Notes: a model not told the origin generated them from the letters alone. DNA of 64,000 nucleotides from an uncultured Paracoccaceae bacterium (GCA_947497985.1 CANMIX010000016.1:1-64000); one strand, 5' to 3'. Positions 52,474 to 61,397 are shown, counted from the first letter of the stretch. Numbers and translations are program-made.

Positions 52474-52770
52474 TCAACCCGCAGGTTTAAAGCTCAGTTT
52501 CAGGTTAAGCGCCTTAGTGACTTTAAGGATTGTTGAAAGTGTAGGATTGCCACTGCCCGAAAGAGCTTTATTCAAGCCCTCGCGAGAAATACCAGTTTCT
52601 CGAGACAATTGGCTCATGTTGCGCGCGCGCGCAACATCGCCAAGCGCTCGGGCGACAAAAGCTGGATCGTCGCCGCCGTCTTCCATGATTGCGGTTAGGT
52701 AAGCTGCAACGTCGGCTTCAGATTGAAGATAGTCCGCCGCATCAAAACGACTAAAAGTATTGTCACTCAT
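52474..52770 (-). CDS. Addiction-module antitoxin, HigA/XRE type
   Basis: A 98-residue antidote with the DNA-binding domain at its C-half: DVARARNMSQLSRETGISRE then GLNKALSGSGNPTLSTILKV, and the N-terminal YLQSEADVAAYLTAIMEDGG that is usual in 'putative addiction module antidote' proteins. It begins four bases after the toxin stop, toxin-first order. It appears intact while its toxin is truncated. Confidence 0.85.
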   Translation of the reverse strand: MSDNTFSRFDAADYLQSEADVAAYLTAIMEDGGDDPAFVARALGDVARARNMSQLSRETGISREGLNKALSGSGNPTLSTILKVTKALNLKLSFKPAG

Positions 52771-52774
52771 GTGG

Positions 52775-53071
52775 TCAGTCCTTCCACTTTTGAGACAGTT
52801 TCTTCGCCTCTTTTATGCTTTTGGCCTGTGTGCTCTTGTCACCCCCGCAAAGTAATACAATAATAACGTTGCCTCGTTACAAAAAATACACCCGATATCC
52901 CGGACCGTAATTGACACGTAATTCCGAGATACGGGCTACAACAGGCTTTACATCTCCGCGGTGTCCGTCCGCGAGCCAGTTCAAGCGAGCCATGATCCTT
53001 GCCTTCGCATTGCGGTCTTTGAGGCCATGCAGCCATTTGTCGATAATCTCTGTTTTTATCAACTCTGCCAT
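52775..53071 (-). pseudogene. RelE/HigB-like toxin with nonsense mutation
   Basis: The frame starts MAELIKTEIIDKWLHGLKDR and continues NAKARIMARLNWLADGHRGD, VKPVVARISELRVNYGPGYR and VYFL, then a TAA. In-frame reading after the stop restores the expected tail RGNVIIVLLCGGDKSTQAK, then IKEAKKLSQKW and TGA. The stop sits where relatives have Gln (CAA to TAA). Only 65 of 98 residues are made, lacking the C-terminal strand and helix of the ribonuclease fold, so it is probably inactive. Confidence 0.8.
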
Positions 53072-53174
53072 TCGATACTTGGTTATCAGATACAAAGTTG
53101 TCAACTATAGTTACCAGAAAAGACGGTGACAGATTGACCTTATGGTAGTCGATCTGCCATTTCATAATGCCTAT

Positions 53175-53762
53175 CTTCAGAGCTGGCCCCTGAACGCTTT
53201 CAACGCCAGCCGCGCCGAATTGCGAGCATGCCGGTCAATTTTCGTTGCCATGTCTCTTGTGACGGTGCTCAGCGGAACCCGTGGTTTTTCATGAGCCTGC
53301 GAACCTGTGCGCTCAGTTTGCCGTCAAAGATGAAAGGGTCAAAGGGTCCCGGCTTTCATCGACGTTGTCTATTACCTTACGCACGCCTTCAAAACCGTTT
53401 TCTTTCGTCTCTGTTTCTCTGGCTTGTTCAAGCTGCACAATCCGTTTTTGCAGACGTTTTATTTCCGCGTTGTTGTTGGTCAGACGGTTGGACGGGAAAC
53501 CAATAGCGCCAGCGTTTCCTCATTGTGGCTTGCGCAATTCTCGCGCAACCGTAGGTGAAAAATGGTCAGCCACAGTCGTTCGTTCTAAGGTGTAGGGGGC
53601 GAAGTCCTGCCCCTCACTCTCTGGCGTTACGCCTTTTTGCTCCACTTCCGAACAACTTTATTTGCCGCCTTCATGTTGGTTTGCGCAAGCTCCAGTGTGC
53701 ACAGCTTTTCTTTCAACTTCTTGACGGAACCGCACTGGTTTTGCCGGAGGCTAATTTTTCCT
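53175..53762 (-). pseudogene. DUF3560-domain (plasmid-type) protein, frameshifted
   Basis: On the minus strand several frames give KLKEKLCTLELAQTNMKAAN, then LTNNNAEIKRLQKRIVQLEQ with FEGV..VIDNVDESR, PFIFDGKLSAQVRRLMKNHG and APSQETWQRKLTG. These match in order the C-terminal half of DUF3560 proteins, which are typical of plasmids and conjugative elements. At least two frameshifts and a stop (at the FR-W position) inactivate it. It is bordered by the toxin gene and an IS3 fragment. Confidence 0.6.
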
Positions 53763-53764
53763 AG

Positions 53765-54190
53765 TTACGCGGCCATATCTGATCGTTCCAGAGCTGCGTA
53801 GAAGTTTACTTCGGTTTCTGCTGGCGGAATGTTCCCGAAAGGTTCGAACAGGCGTCTGTTATTGAACCAATCGACCCATTCGAAGGTGTCGTATTCGACG
53901 GCATCCAAGCTGCGCCATCGGACGCATCGATGAATGACTTTAGCCTTGAACAGCCCATTGATCGTCTCGGCCACTGCCGAAAGACGGATCGATCCCAGCT
54001 TCCGCAAACCGTTCTGTGTAACGAATGGACAGGTATTGCAACCCGCGTCCGGAATGGCGTGTTAGGCCGGACCCAGGTTGGCGTTGATGTACCGCCTGTT
54101 CAAAAGCGTCCAGGACAAAATTGGCTATACCCGCTGATTGATGCAACAGACCCAGCTGAGCTGCGTTCGAGCTTGACAGAAACCCGCCGT
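53765..54190 (-). pseudogene. IS3-family OrfB C-terminal fragment, third subgroup
   Basis: Two frames give FVLDAFEQAVHQRQPGSGLT, RHSGRGLQYLSIRYTERFAE and then AETINGLFKAKVIHRCVRW with EWVDWFNNRRLFEPFGNIPP before the stop. This is the C-terminal half of the IS3 OrfB DDE domain. The SVGDSYDNA region between the two frames is lost. The scar at 1178-1212 comes from the same element type. Confidence 0.72.
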
Positions 54191-54291
54191 CACCCGTGCT
54201 GCGCTGACCGCATTTGGATGCCGAGCGGAACCAAGAGAAGACTTTCACTGCAATTCAGAAAGCGAGGAGATATGGGCTCCCAACTGATCTT

Positions 54292-54394
54292 CGCCGCAAG
54301 GCTGACGAAGGTCTCCTTTGGTGGACACTACTCTAAGAAGAGATTGTGAGCTTGGTCGACCGAAGACCGCAAAGCGGGACATTCCCGACCTTTG
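54292..54394 (-). repeat. Dispersed imperfect repeat, copy 2
   Basis: Inverted counterpart of 45452-45555. It borders the IS3 fragment on one side and the ABM gene region on the other. Homologous recombination between the copies would invert the 9 kb holding dctPQM-pxpABC. Confidence 0.65.
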
Positions 54395-54542
54395 CAGGGG
54401 CTTCGTGAAGGTCCGGTTCCCAGCTACTATAGAGGTAACCGGCGCACTGCTTTCGAGTAAATTCACGGTGTCGTAGCACTAAGCTAATCTTGAATTGGGT
54501 AGGCAAGATCTAGCGAACCTAAGCCTGCCTACATCTGATAGT

Positions 54543-55265
54543 TCAAGAGGCTTTCGGCGCTTTATATTTTTCAGGATCGTAATAAATCTGGAAAATTTCC
54601 ATAGCGGGCTCGGGAAGCTCATGATCTGCAAGTTCATCACAACGGCGGTCCAATTCGCAACGCCGATCACCTTTCATATCATCTTCCACGAGGTAACTCA
54701 GGTTCCTCCAGACCTCATAAATAATGAAATGCTGTGGATTGTTGAGAGATTGGTGGACATTGGCATGCAAATTATTTGAATCCTTCCCAACTTGATCAAT
54801 GTATTCGATAAATAACTTTCGAGCGTCATCTTCACGTCCAGAAGCGACGTGGGTGCTCTTCATCAAACTAAAGGCATTTTGCCTGACATTTTGAGGGTGT
54901 GTACCGGTGCTATGAAGTATTTCGGTAAATTCCGCACTTAAAGGTTTTGACATGATAGGTTGCAGCCATCTCATGAAGCCATTTCGGTATGCTCTCGCAA
55001 ACTGAACCTCAAAGAATTCCTCGTAATCCGTCCACTCTTCGTACAAAAGGTGATTTTGGGTATCCACGAGAGATGTGCAAGCCGACAATACGGTGCATGT
55101 TTTTTCTTCAATCGCGATGTCGACAATATTCGTATATATATCCTTAACTTTCTCTTGCGCGCCATCTTTTACGACAACATGAGCAAATACACCCATGTTC
55201 TTACCCTTCATCTCTGGAAGAGGTTTATACGAAACCCAATGATCTGGACGTGGGACTGCTTTCAT
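54543..55265 (-). CDS. Protein with two antibiotic-biosynthesis-monooxygenase (ABM) domains
   Basis: A 240-residue protein with two ferredoxin-like ABM halves. The first (~14-105) has GVFAHVVVKDGAQEKVKDIY and LLYEEWTDYEEFFEVQFARA. The second (~120-215) has NAFSLMKSTHVASGREDDAR, DSNNLHANVHQSLNNPQHFI and IYEVWRNLSYLVEDD. Such domains act in small-molecule oxidation without cofactors. Start 55265 has GGAG nine bases upstream; the ATG at 55280 does not. No enzyme partner is adjacent. Confidence 0.75.
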   Translation of the reverse strand: MKAVPRPDHWVSYKPLPEMKGKNMGVFAHVVVKDGAQEKVKDIYTNIVDIAIEEKTCTVLSACTSLVDTQNHLLYEEWTDYEEFFEVQFARAYRNGFMRWLQPIMSKPLSAEFTEILHSTGTHPQNVRQNAFSLMKSTHVASGREDDARKLFIEYIDQVGKDSNNLHANVHQSLNNPQHFIIYEVWRNLSYLVEDDMKGDRRCELDRRCDELADHELPEPAMEIFQIYYDPEKYKAPKAS

Positions 55266-55414
55266 GATCAATTTCTCCATTGATGTTCAGTTGGTAGGTG
55301 TTTTTCGGCAAACCTAGGGGCGCAACATCCTTCAAAATCGGCTCTCTGAGGATCTCAGCCGCAAGGGACATGGTCGGCAGCAAGGAGGAAAAGCGGATAG
55401 TACCGCTACGCAAC

Positions 55415-55783
55415 TCAATGGCTGCTTAGGGTTGCTAGCCCATTTTTCAGTGCTTCAAGCCTGTCGATGATTGCTCCGCGCTTTTCGTCAAGTTCCGCTC
55501 TGAGCCGGTCGATGTGTTCAAGCTTTTCGGTCAACTTCTCGATGCCGCCTTCGCAAGGACCAGCGCCGTCATCCGAAAGACATTCGCTCATGGCACGGAT
55601 CTCGCGGGTTGAGAATCCGGTTGCAATAAAATCACGGATGCGGCCAGCTCTTCGCAAATCGGCGTCGCTGTAGCTGCGATAGCCATTTAGCATGCGACTG
55701 ACTTCTAACAGACCTTCTTGCTCATAGTGGCGCAACATCCGCTGCGTTATCCCAAGCCGTCCTGCAGCTTCCTTTGCTTGCAT
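55415..55783 (-). CDS. MerR-family transcriptional regulator
   Basis: A 122-residue MerR protein. The N-terminal winged helix reads MQAKEAAGRLGITQRMLRHY with EQEGLLEVSRMLNGYRSYSD. A long dimerisation helix follows (EKLTEKLEHIDRLRAELDEK). Two Cys residues (SECLSDDGAGPCEGG) sit before that helix and could sense redox state or metal, as in SoxR/CueR relatives. It lies 94 bases after the SDR gene on the same strand. Confidence 0.87.
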   Translation of the reverse strand: MQAKEAAGRLGITQRMLRHYEQEGLLEVSRMLNGYRSYSDADLRRAGRIRDFIATGFSTREIRAMSECLSDDGAGPCEGGIEKLTEKLEHIDRLRAELDEKRGAIIDRLEALKNGLATLSSH

Positions 55784-55877
55784 ACCAAATTCCCCATCAA
55801 CATTGACATAAATGTAAAAGCCGTAAGTGCAAATCAAGTGTGGGCCGGGCGCAGCCGCCTGCAACCCAGCCTGTTGA

Positions 55878-56642
55878 TCAGGATCGCAAGGACCACCCCC
55901 CATCAACAGTCAGAACTTGACCCGTGAGCCATTCGTTTTCAGAGCTTCCAAGCCGCAAAATCCAGGGCACAATATCAGACGTTACTCCTCGGCGGCCCAA
56001 TGGCACCTGCGCCGCTTCCTGTGCTTCGACCTGTTGGGCCATTTCCTCAGGCAAACCCATGAAGCCGGTTAAAGCACCGGTCTTTACCGGGCCGGGTGCA
56101 ATGGCGTTCACGCGAATACCATCCTTTGCCAATTCTACGGCCCAAGATTTGGTCAAATGCTCTAGTGCGGCTTTGGTCGCCCCATAGTGTGCCAACATGG
56201 GCGCGGCATTGCGGGATAGGGCCGTGCCGATGTTTACAATTGCCCCCTTGCTCTCCTTCAACGCGGCGTGGGCCGCCTTCACAAGTTGCGATGGAGCAAG
56301 GATGTTGACCGCAGATATTTTTGCAATGACCTCTGCATCATAGTCTCCTACAGGCAATAGCTGGCCAGCGCCGGAATTGTTTACGATCAAATCAATACGC
56401 CCCCAGCGCGACAACGCAGCTTCAACGATTTGCTGCCCGCTGGTTACATCGGCGCTGTCGATCTGTAGTGCTTCAATTTTGTCGCTCGATGCTGCGACTT
56501 CGGCCAACTTATCTGCGTTACGCCCCGTAATAAGTACATTTGCACCGCTCGCGACAAGTTCGGTCATTGTGGCCAACCCGATTCCTGAGCTACCCCCGGT
56601 GACGATTGCAACCTTCCCTTGCCAAGTATCGTTTTTAGTCAT
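55878..56642 (-). CDS. Short-chain dehydrogenase/reductase
   Basis: A 254-residue classical SDR. All catalytic motifs are present: TGGSSGIGLATMTELVASG (cofactor), NNSGAG, Ser in NIGTALSRN and YGATKAALEHL (YxxxK), and the substrate loop APGPVKTGALTG. It reduces a ketone or oxidises an alcohol with NAD(P). ATG 56642 has GGAG upstream. It is followed by merR, and a MerR-type palindrome lies 50 bp upstream, so merR probably controls it. Confidence 0.9.
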   Translation of the reverse strand: MTKNDTWQGKVAIVTGGSSGIGLATMTELVASGANVLITGRNADKLAEVAASSDKIEALQIDSADVTSGQQIVEAALSRWGRIDLIVNNSGAGQLLPVGDYDAEVIAKISAVNILAPSQLVKAAHAALKESKGAIVNIGTALSRNAAPMLAHYGATKAALEHLTKSWAVELAKDGIRVNAIAPGPVKTGALTGFMGLPEEMAQQVEAQEAAQVPLGRRGVTSDIVPWILRLGSSENEWLTGQVLTVDGGWSLRS

Positions 56643-56692
56643 GATGATGTGTCTCCAAACTTCCATCGTTGATCGAAGTCGTGCCTAGAGCA

Positions 56693-56714
56693 TTGACACT
56701 AACGTCAGGGTCAA
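56693..56714. promoter_or_regulatory. Candidate MerR operator upstream of the SDR gene
   Basis: Two 11-base arms (TTGACACTAAC and GTCAGGGTCAA) are inverted repeats at nine of eleven positions, 50 bp before the SDR start. On the minus strand the palindrome contains TTGAC, and it could overlap the -35 to -10 spacer in the manner of MerR-family promoters. Confidence 0.5.
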
Positions 56715-56891
56715 GAGCTTATTTACCCTAGATCGAAGGTTTTGAATAAGCCAGCCATTGGTGCAAAGCGCAGCACCCGTCACTTTGGGCTGCTAGCGGA
56801 CCTCGAAGGCAGCGCAGAATCAGGTGATATGCTGGAACGGTCAACGTCGGGTTGTCGTTGTGGGAGGGCATGGCGGATCGGAGGATCAGTC

Positions 56892-57529
56892 ATGGAAACA
56901 CCAAACTTACCTGCCATTCGCGCGCTTCGGCCAGCTTGGAACAAGGGTCGCATCGTCGGTCAGAAGCGTCCGTTGAAACCTAAGCATGTCTGGGCAATCC
57001 GGGTTCGACTTGAATTGGCCGAGAACCACCGTGATTTAGCCCTTTTCAATATGGCAATCGACAGCAAGCTTCGAGGCTGCGACCTTGTGAAAATGAAAGT
57101 TGTGGATGTGATGGCGTCTGGCCGGATCAAGGAACGCGCCTCAGTTCTGCAGAGTAAGACACAGAAGCCCGTCCGATTTGAGATATCGGAAGACACCCGT
57201 GCTTCCGTCGAAAAATGGATGGAAGACGAATTGATGATCGGATCTGAGTATCTATGGCCTGGCCGATTTCATGAGCGTCTTCATATATCGACACGCCAGT
57301 ATGCGCGGATAGTTCGGGATTGGGTAACGTCGATCGGATCGGATTGGAAGGTAGTGCATATGGCACACATTCAATGCGACGCACGAAAGTCACTCAGATC
57401 TACAAAAAAACTGGCAACCTTCGCGCTGTCCAGCTTCTTTTGGGGCACACAAAGATGGACAGCACGGTCAGGTATCTAGGTGTTGAACTGGAGGATGCAT
57501 TGGCCATTGCTGAAGCAATTGAAATCTAA
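56892..57529 (+). pseudogene. Tyrosine recombinase/phage-type integrase, frameshifted
   Basis: From ATG 56892 the protein reads METPNLPAIRALRPAWNKGR and DSKLRGCDLVKMKVVDV (catalytic Arg I). A frameshift near 57345 then moves the frame to GSAYGTHSMRRTKVTQIYKK (His-Arg), AVQLLLGHTKMDSTVRYLG (His and nucleophile Tyr) and the TAA at 57527. Without the shift it would be a ~210-residue short integrase common in alphaproteobacteria. The frame after the shift keeps no start of its own. Confidence 0.8.
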
Positions 57530-57921
57530 CCCCAGTGGGCCGTTGACATCAGCGGCCCTAACCAGCCATTCACCTCACCGTTACAATGCTGCGGCCGCAG
57601 TCCATTAAGCGGACCTTCGGTCCTACAACACAATGAAGACTGTCGGAATTGGTCGTTGCGAGATAAAGCCGGTTTGTGAGAACAAGAAACGAATGACACG
57701 TTTCCCAAATATCGGGATCGCCTGCATCCTGAGTGACAAACCCTTTTCATGAGATGCAGGCGGTGGCATTCTTGTTTCAGCTCTCAGAACGCTACGATTT
57801 TGGAGTACTAGCGTTCATAAAATAGCGTCTCGACCTTGTTGTCTTCAAAGACCTCGACCCGCTGTGCAAGGCCCAATCCCGCCCCGGAGATCAAAATGTC
57901 TTCACCAAGATCGAATGGTCG
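57530..57921. other. Intergenic stretch, nothing firm recognised
   Basis: About 390 bases. A short minus-strand frame at 57.81-57.91 kb (DLGEDILISGAGLGLAQRVE then VFEDNKVETLFYER) looks like a C-terminal protein remnant, but I cannot name a family. No RNA or repeat was seen. Confidence 0.4.
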
Positions 57922-58989
57922 TTACTTGCTCAACGGGATGATTTTTCGAACCTGTAGATCTGTGAAAGCGTCCGTAAACATTTTTTCTGTGTCGATATGT
58001 TCGTGAAAACCAAATCTCCTTGCCTTCGACCCATCCGCGAAGAAATCGTAGTTCCAGCTGAAAACAGCATCCGCAAATTCCCAAGAGGACATGCTTTGAT
58101 ACGAATGCTCGCTTAGCGCGTGTGCGGTAATCATCTCCTTCCAAAGGGGTTCTTTGTCCGCCATGATTGTGGCGAGCGACATAGGTAATTCAGGGGCGAC
58201 TTGTAAATCGAAATGCGCGGCGATCTTTGGCCACATCTCGGACCATCGAAACAAATCTCCGTTGGTGATGTTAAATGCTTGATTTGCACAACGCGGCGTC
58301 GTGGCAGCCCACACTGTCGCACGGGCAAGCAATCCAGCATCCGTCATTTCGATTAAACTGTCATAGGCTCCGGGTTTCCCAGGGAAGCGCAGTGGCACAT
58401 CAAGAGCCTTGGATAGCGATGCATAGACCGCAATTGCATTCACGAGATTCATAGGATTTCCCAAGCCAAAGCCGATGACCACCGAAGGCCGCAATGCGGA
58501 CCAAGACCAGTTTTGGCCGACCTGACGACGCTCAAGAAAGTCTTGCTGATCGATGTTGAATTCAGGTGGCATGTGATTGGCGTCGCTTTCACGTGCGGGG
58601 GTCTTGAACGGGCCAAGATGTGCGCCATACACTTTGTAGCCTTGCATCAGACTGATGTGTTCCAACCTAGGCGCAATTGGTTCGACCGCTTCAACCACAT
58701 GCCTCAGCATCGCAACGTTAGGGGGTACCAATTCTGCCCAAGACGGCCGGTCTTGATATGCCGCGTAGAAAATATGTGTCACCTCCGTCAGGTCAGCAAG
58801 TTTTTGGCACGTGTCCTGAACGTCGAGAAGATCGACGGAAATATATGTGATGCGATCTGTAGACACGCCGCCGCGCCGCGACAGTCCGATGATGTGCCAG
58901 TCATCTAAGGTCAGCAGATGATTGATGAGATTTCCACCAATTACTCCGTTTGCACCGACCACTAGGGCTACTTTTTTTGATTGCGTCAT
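57922..58989 (-). CDS. PRISE-like SDR (progesterone 5-beta-reductase/iridoid synthase type)
   Basis: A 355-residue extended SDR. The N-terminal cofactor motif is ALVVGANGVIGGNLINHL. LMQGYKVYGAHLGPF carries the Lys motif and FNIDQQDFLERRQ stands where the family has FYYxxED. Later blocks WSALRPSVVIGFGLGNPMNL and FNITNGDLFRWSEMWPKIAA are typical. The usual catalytic Tyr appears to be replaced (Asn/Ile), so enone reduction may be altered. Start ATG 58989; the frame to 59007 is optional. Divergent from lysR at 59100. Confidence 0.78.
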   Translation of the reverse strand: MTQSKKVALVVGANGVIGGNLINHLLTLDDWHIIGLSRRGGVSTDRITYISVDLLDVQDTCQKLADLTEVTHIFYAAYQDRPSWAELVPPNVAMLRHVVEAVEPIAPRLEHISLMQGYKVYGAHLGPFKTPARESDANHMPPEFNIDQQDFLERRQVGQNWSWSALRPSVVIGFGLGNPMNLVNAIAVYASLSKALDVPLRFPGKPGAYDSLIEMTDAGLLARATVWAATTPRCANQAFNITNGDLFRWSEMWPKIAAHFDLQVAPELPMSLATIMADKEPLWKEMITAHALSEHSYQSMSSWEFADAVFSWNYDFFADGSKARRFGFHEHIDTEKMFTDAFTDLQVRKIIPLSK

Positions 58990-59099
58990 GAGCTTTCCCA
59001 ACAGCATTGAAATGATGTGAGAGACATTTAATTTAGGAGAAAACCTGACAGAAGACGCGACGTTCTTCTAATATTCATTCGAATGGCTTATGAATAACT

Positions 59100-59990
59100 A
59101 TGGATTTACTACGAGCGATGAGCACATTTATTCGCGTGGTCGACACCGGCAGCCTATCGGCCGCGGGGCGAGACATGGGGCTGTCGCAATCTGCTGTCAG
59201 CCAACAAATCGCCGCCTTAGAGCAACATTTGGCGGTGCGCCTGATCCGTCGAACAACGCGCCAGATGACCCTGACTGACGCAGGCGCCGACTATTACCAA
59301 AGAGCACAGGTGATTATCGATGCTGTTCAAGAAGCGACTGAGACGGCCGCGGGGCATGCAGCATCTCTTAGCGGTCCTCTTCGCATTCATGCCCCTGTTG
59401 GGTTCGGCCAAAGCCACATCGCAAATGTCGCAATCGCCTTTCAACGGCATCACCCAAGTGTCGCAATTGAACTCATTTTAGACGACAGAATTGTTGATCT
59501 GTCAGCGGAGGCCGTTGACGTTGCAGTTCGCTTCGGCACGCTCTCATCATCCTCGCTGGTGGTTCGACGTTTAGGGACATTACCTCGGGTTCTTGTCGCA
59601 TCTCCGGCATATCTTGCCGACCATGGAAACCCAGAAGATGTGGCCGCTTTGGCCGATCATGTGCAGGTGCGGTTCAATGGCGCAGCGACCGGCGACACCA
59701 TACCCTTAATTGGCCCCGACGGCCCGGTAGACGTTTCCGTTAAGACCGCTTTTATGACCAACAATCCAGTCACGTTGACCAAAGCTTTGGTCGCAGGCTT
59801 TGGGATTGGGGCAGCGCAACTTCCCCTTATTAGTGCTGAATTGCAGACAGGTCAGTTGGTTCGTCTGATGACGGAATTTGAGTATACCCCCCTAGACGTA
59901 CATGCCGTTTACCCATCAAGGCGCTTCATACCTGCCAAAGTACGCGCCTTCGTCGATTTCCTGCAAGTATCGACAAAGGATGCTTGGTGA
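59100..59990 (+). CDS. LysR-family regulator divergent from the PRISE-like gene
   Basis: A 296-residue LysR protein with winged helix LLRAMSTFIRVVDTGSLSAA and MGLSQSAVSQQIAALEQHL. Its effector domain (GPLRIHAPVGFGQSHIANVA; VDVAVRFGTLSSSSLVVRRL) belongs to the DsdC/GcvA-like group common in reductase regulators. Only 110 bases separate it from the divergent reductase gene, which is its likely target. Confidence 0.9.
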   Translation: MDLLRAMSTFIRVVDTGSLSAAGRDMGLSQSAVSQQIAALEQHLAVRLIRRTTRQMTLTDAGADYYQRAQVIIDAVQEATETAAGHAASLSGPLRIHAPVGFGQSHIANVAIAFQRHHPSVAIELILDDRIVDLSAEAVDVAVRFGTLSSSSLVVRRLGTLPRVLVASPAYLADHGNPEDVAALADHVQVRFNGAATGDTIPLIGPDGPVDVSVKTAFMTNNPVTLTKALVAGFGIGAAQLPLISAELQTGQLVRLMTEFEYTPLDVHAVYPSRRFIPAKVRAFVDFLQVSTKDAW

Positions 59991-60472
59991 ATGTGTTGTA
60001 TCTGGCTCTCCGAGCTAACTTTGGGAGCTGCCCAGCATTGAAAGTCAATGTACCGTTGAAGGTTATCGGCCCTTAGCTGCCGTTCAGTACGTCAATGCCA
60101 TTCTGCACTGGGCTCATCATTCCGGACATTCGCTGCAGGCACAGTCTCATAGCGGTCGCAAAGGTCAGCTGCGCGGACTAAGCGGACCCATGCAGTTGCA
60201 GCATTTTTTTGTGGTCGCGGCAACCTTGTCACTACATTGCCGCCTTTATCGTCAAAGCTGGGATTGAAAGCTACCTATTTTGGTAGATTCCAAACCGACC
60301 ATTCGCGACCGCCTGTTCCAACAATTGGGCTGAGGGACAATGGCGTTGTCGGCGGCCCTCTTGAAACTCGGCCTGAGCGGAAGGTGGAGCGAGCAGATGG
60401 GCAACGTGCCTTATTTCAATATACCCCGCAATAAGAACGGACACCTAGTTAGGTTTCTAGTGCAAAGTCGCT
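59991..60472. other. Gene-poor spacer
   Basis: About 480 bases without a supported gene. It contains CTACCTATTTTGGTAG at 60271-60286, which resembles the TetR operators but is two bases shorter and precedes no gene start. The rest resembles decayed intergenic sequence. Confidence 0.45.
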
Positions 60473-61375
60473 TTACCGGAAATAAGGTGTGCGGAAATCG
60501 ACGGCTTTGTGCAACTCGTTCTCGATGTGCGCAAACAAGGCCTCATGTGGTGTAGGATAATGAACCGCACAGTAGTTGATTGAGGGAAACTTCGGTTCAA
60601 ACTGGACCTCCGTCAATCTTTCACTATTGATCAGAGGCTCTAGGTACTCTCGTGGAGCAATGCAGAACCCACGGCCGGCGATGGCCAGTCCTACCATCGC
60701 GTGCAAACTGTCGATCTTAACGCTACTGCCTGAACTGATGCCAAGGTTTGAAAACCACTCCCGAATGCTCTTCGAAAAACCCGAGGACTTACCTTGTGTG
60801 ATAATATCGAGTCCTTGCAGCTCATGAACTGTCATTCGTTCTGATTTTGGCACAAGATCGGGCTTTGCGATCAAAGTAATCTCAACTCCAGCCAGGTGTT
60901 TTTTGTGTGCATTCGCCTGAAATGGCATCTCAGGCACCACGACTATGTCTAGGTCTCCGTCATCTAGGCTACTGACCAGGTTACGACTCATGTCGATCGT
61001 GAGGTCAAACTCGATATCTGGAATTGAAGTAAACGAGTTTTCAAGGAACTTTGGCAACCAAGTTAGACTTGAAAGCTCAGTAACGCCGAGGCGTACTCTG
61101 GTTTTTGTGACCACTCCAGCAGGAGTGAATGAAGTCAGATTCTCGAAATTCGCTACGGTTTCGCGCGCCAGGCTGACGAAATGTTCTCCTACCATTGTTA
61201 AGGCAGCCCGTTGCTTAGAGCGATCGAAAATCGGGAACCCCATCGAGGCTTCAAGCTCTTGAATTCGCTTGGTAACCGTCGATTGCGTCAGATTCAGTCG
61301 ACTTGCCGCTCGATTGAAGGTTCCACAGTCAACAACCGCCAGAAGCGCAACCAGCTGGTTATAGGTGACACTCAT
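60473..61375 (-). CDS. LysR-family regulator of the copy 2 module
   Basis: A 300-residue LysR protein. Winged helix: YNQLVALLAVVDCGTFNRAA and LNLTQSTVTKRIQELEASM; effector domain: RLGVTELSSLTWLPKFLENS, IDSLHAMVGLAIAGRGFCIA. It is the paralogue of the LysR at 43742. It is divergent from the aminotransferase at 61482, with a 106-bp shared promoter region. Confidence 0.9.
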   Translation of the reverse strand: MSVTYNQLVALLAVVDCGTFNRAASRLNLTQSTVTKRIQELEASMGFPIFDRSKQRAALTMVGEHFVSLARETVANFENLTSFTPAGVVTKTRVRLGVTELSSLTWLPKFLENSFTSIPDIEFDLTIDMSRNLVSSLDDGDLDIVVVPEMPFQANAHKKHLAGVEITLIAKPDLVPKSERMTVHELQGLDIITQGKSSGFSKSIREWFSNLGISSGSSVKIDSLHAMVGLAIAGRGFCIAPREYLEPLINSERLTEVQFEPKFPSINYCAVHYPTPHEALFAHIENELHKAVDFRTPYFR

Positions 61376-61397
61376 ATCATTCCTTTTCTTAATTAGT

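Noticed and set aside
55284-55310. CTACCAACTG half-site upstream of the ABM gene
   Set aside because: Only one arm of the TetR palindrome is present, so it is likely chance.
57805-57915. C-terminal-looking frame DLGEDILISGAGLGLAQRVE after the PRISE-like gene
   Set aside because: Too short and unmatched; might be chance.
60271-60286. CTACCTATTTTGGTAG, similar to the TetR operators
   Set aside because: The arms match but the spacing is two bases shorter and no gene start follows, so it is not counted as a fourth operator.
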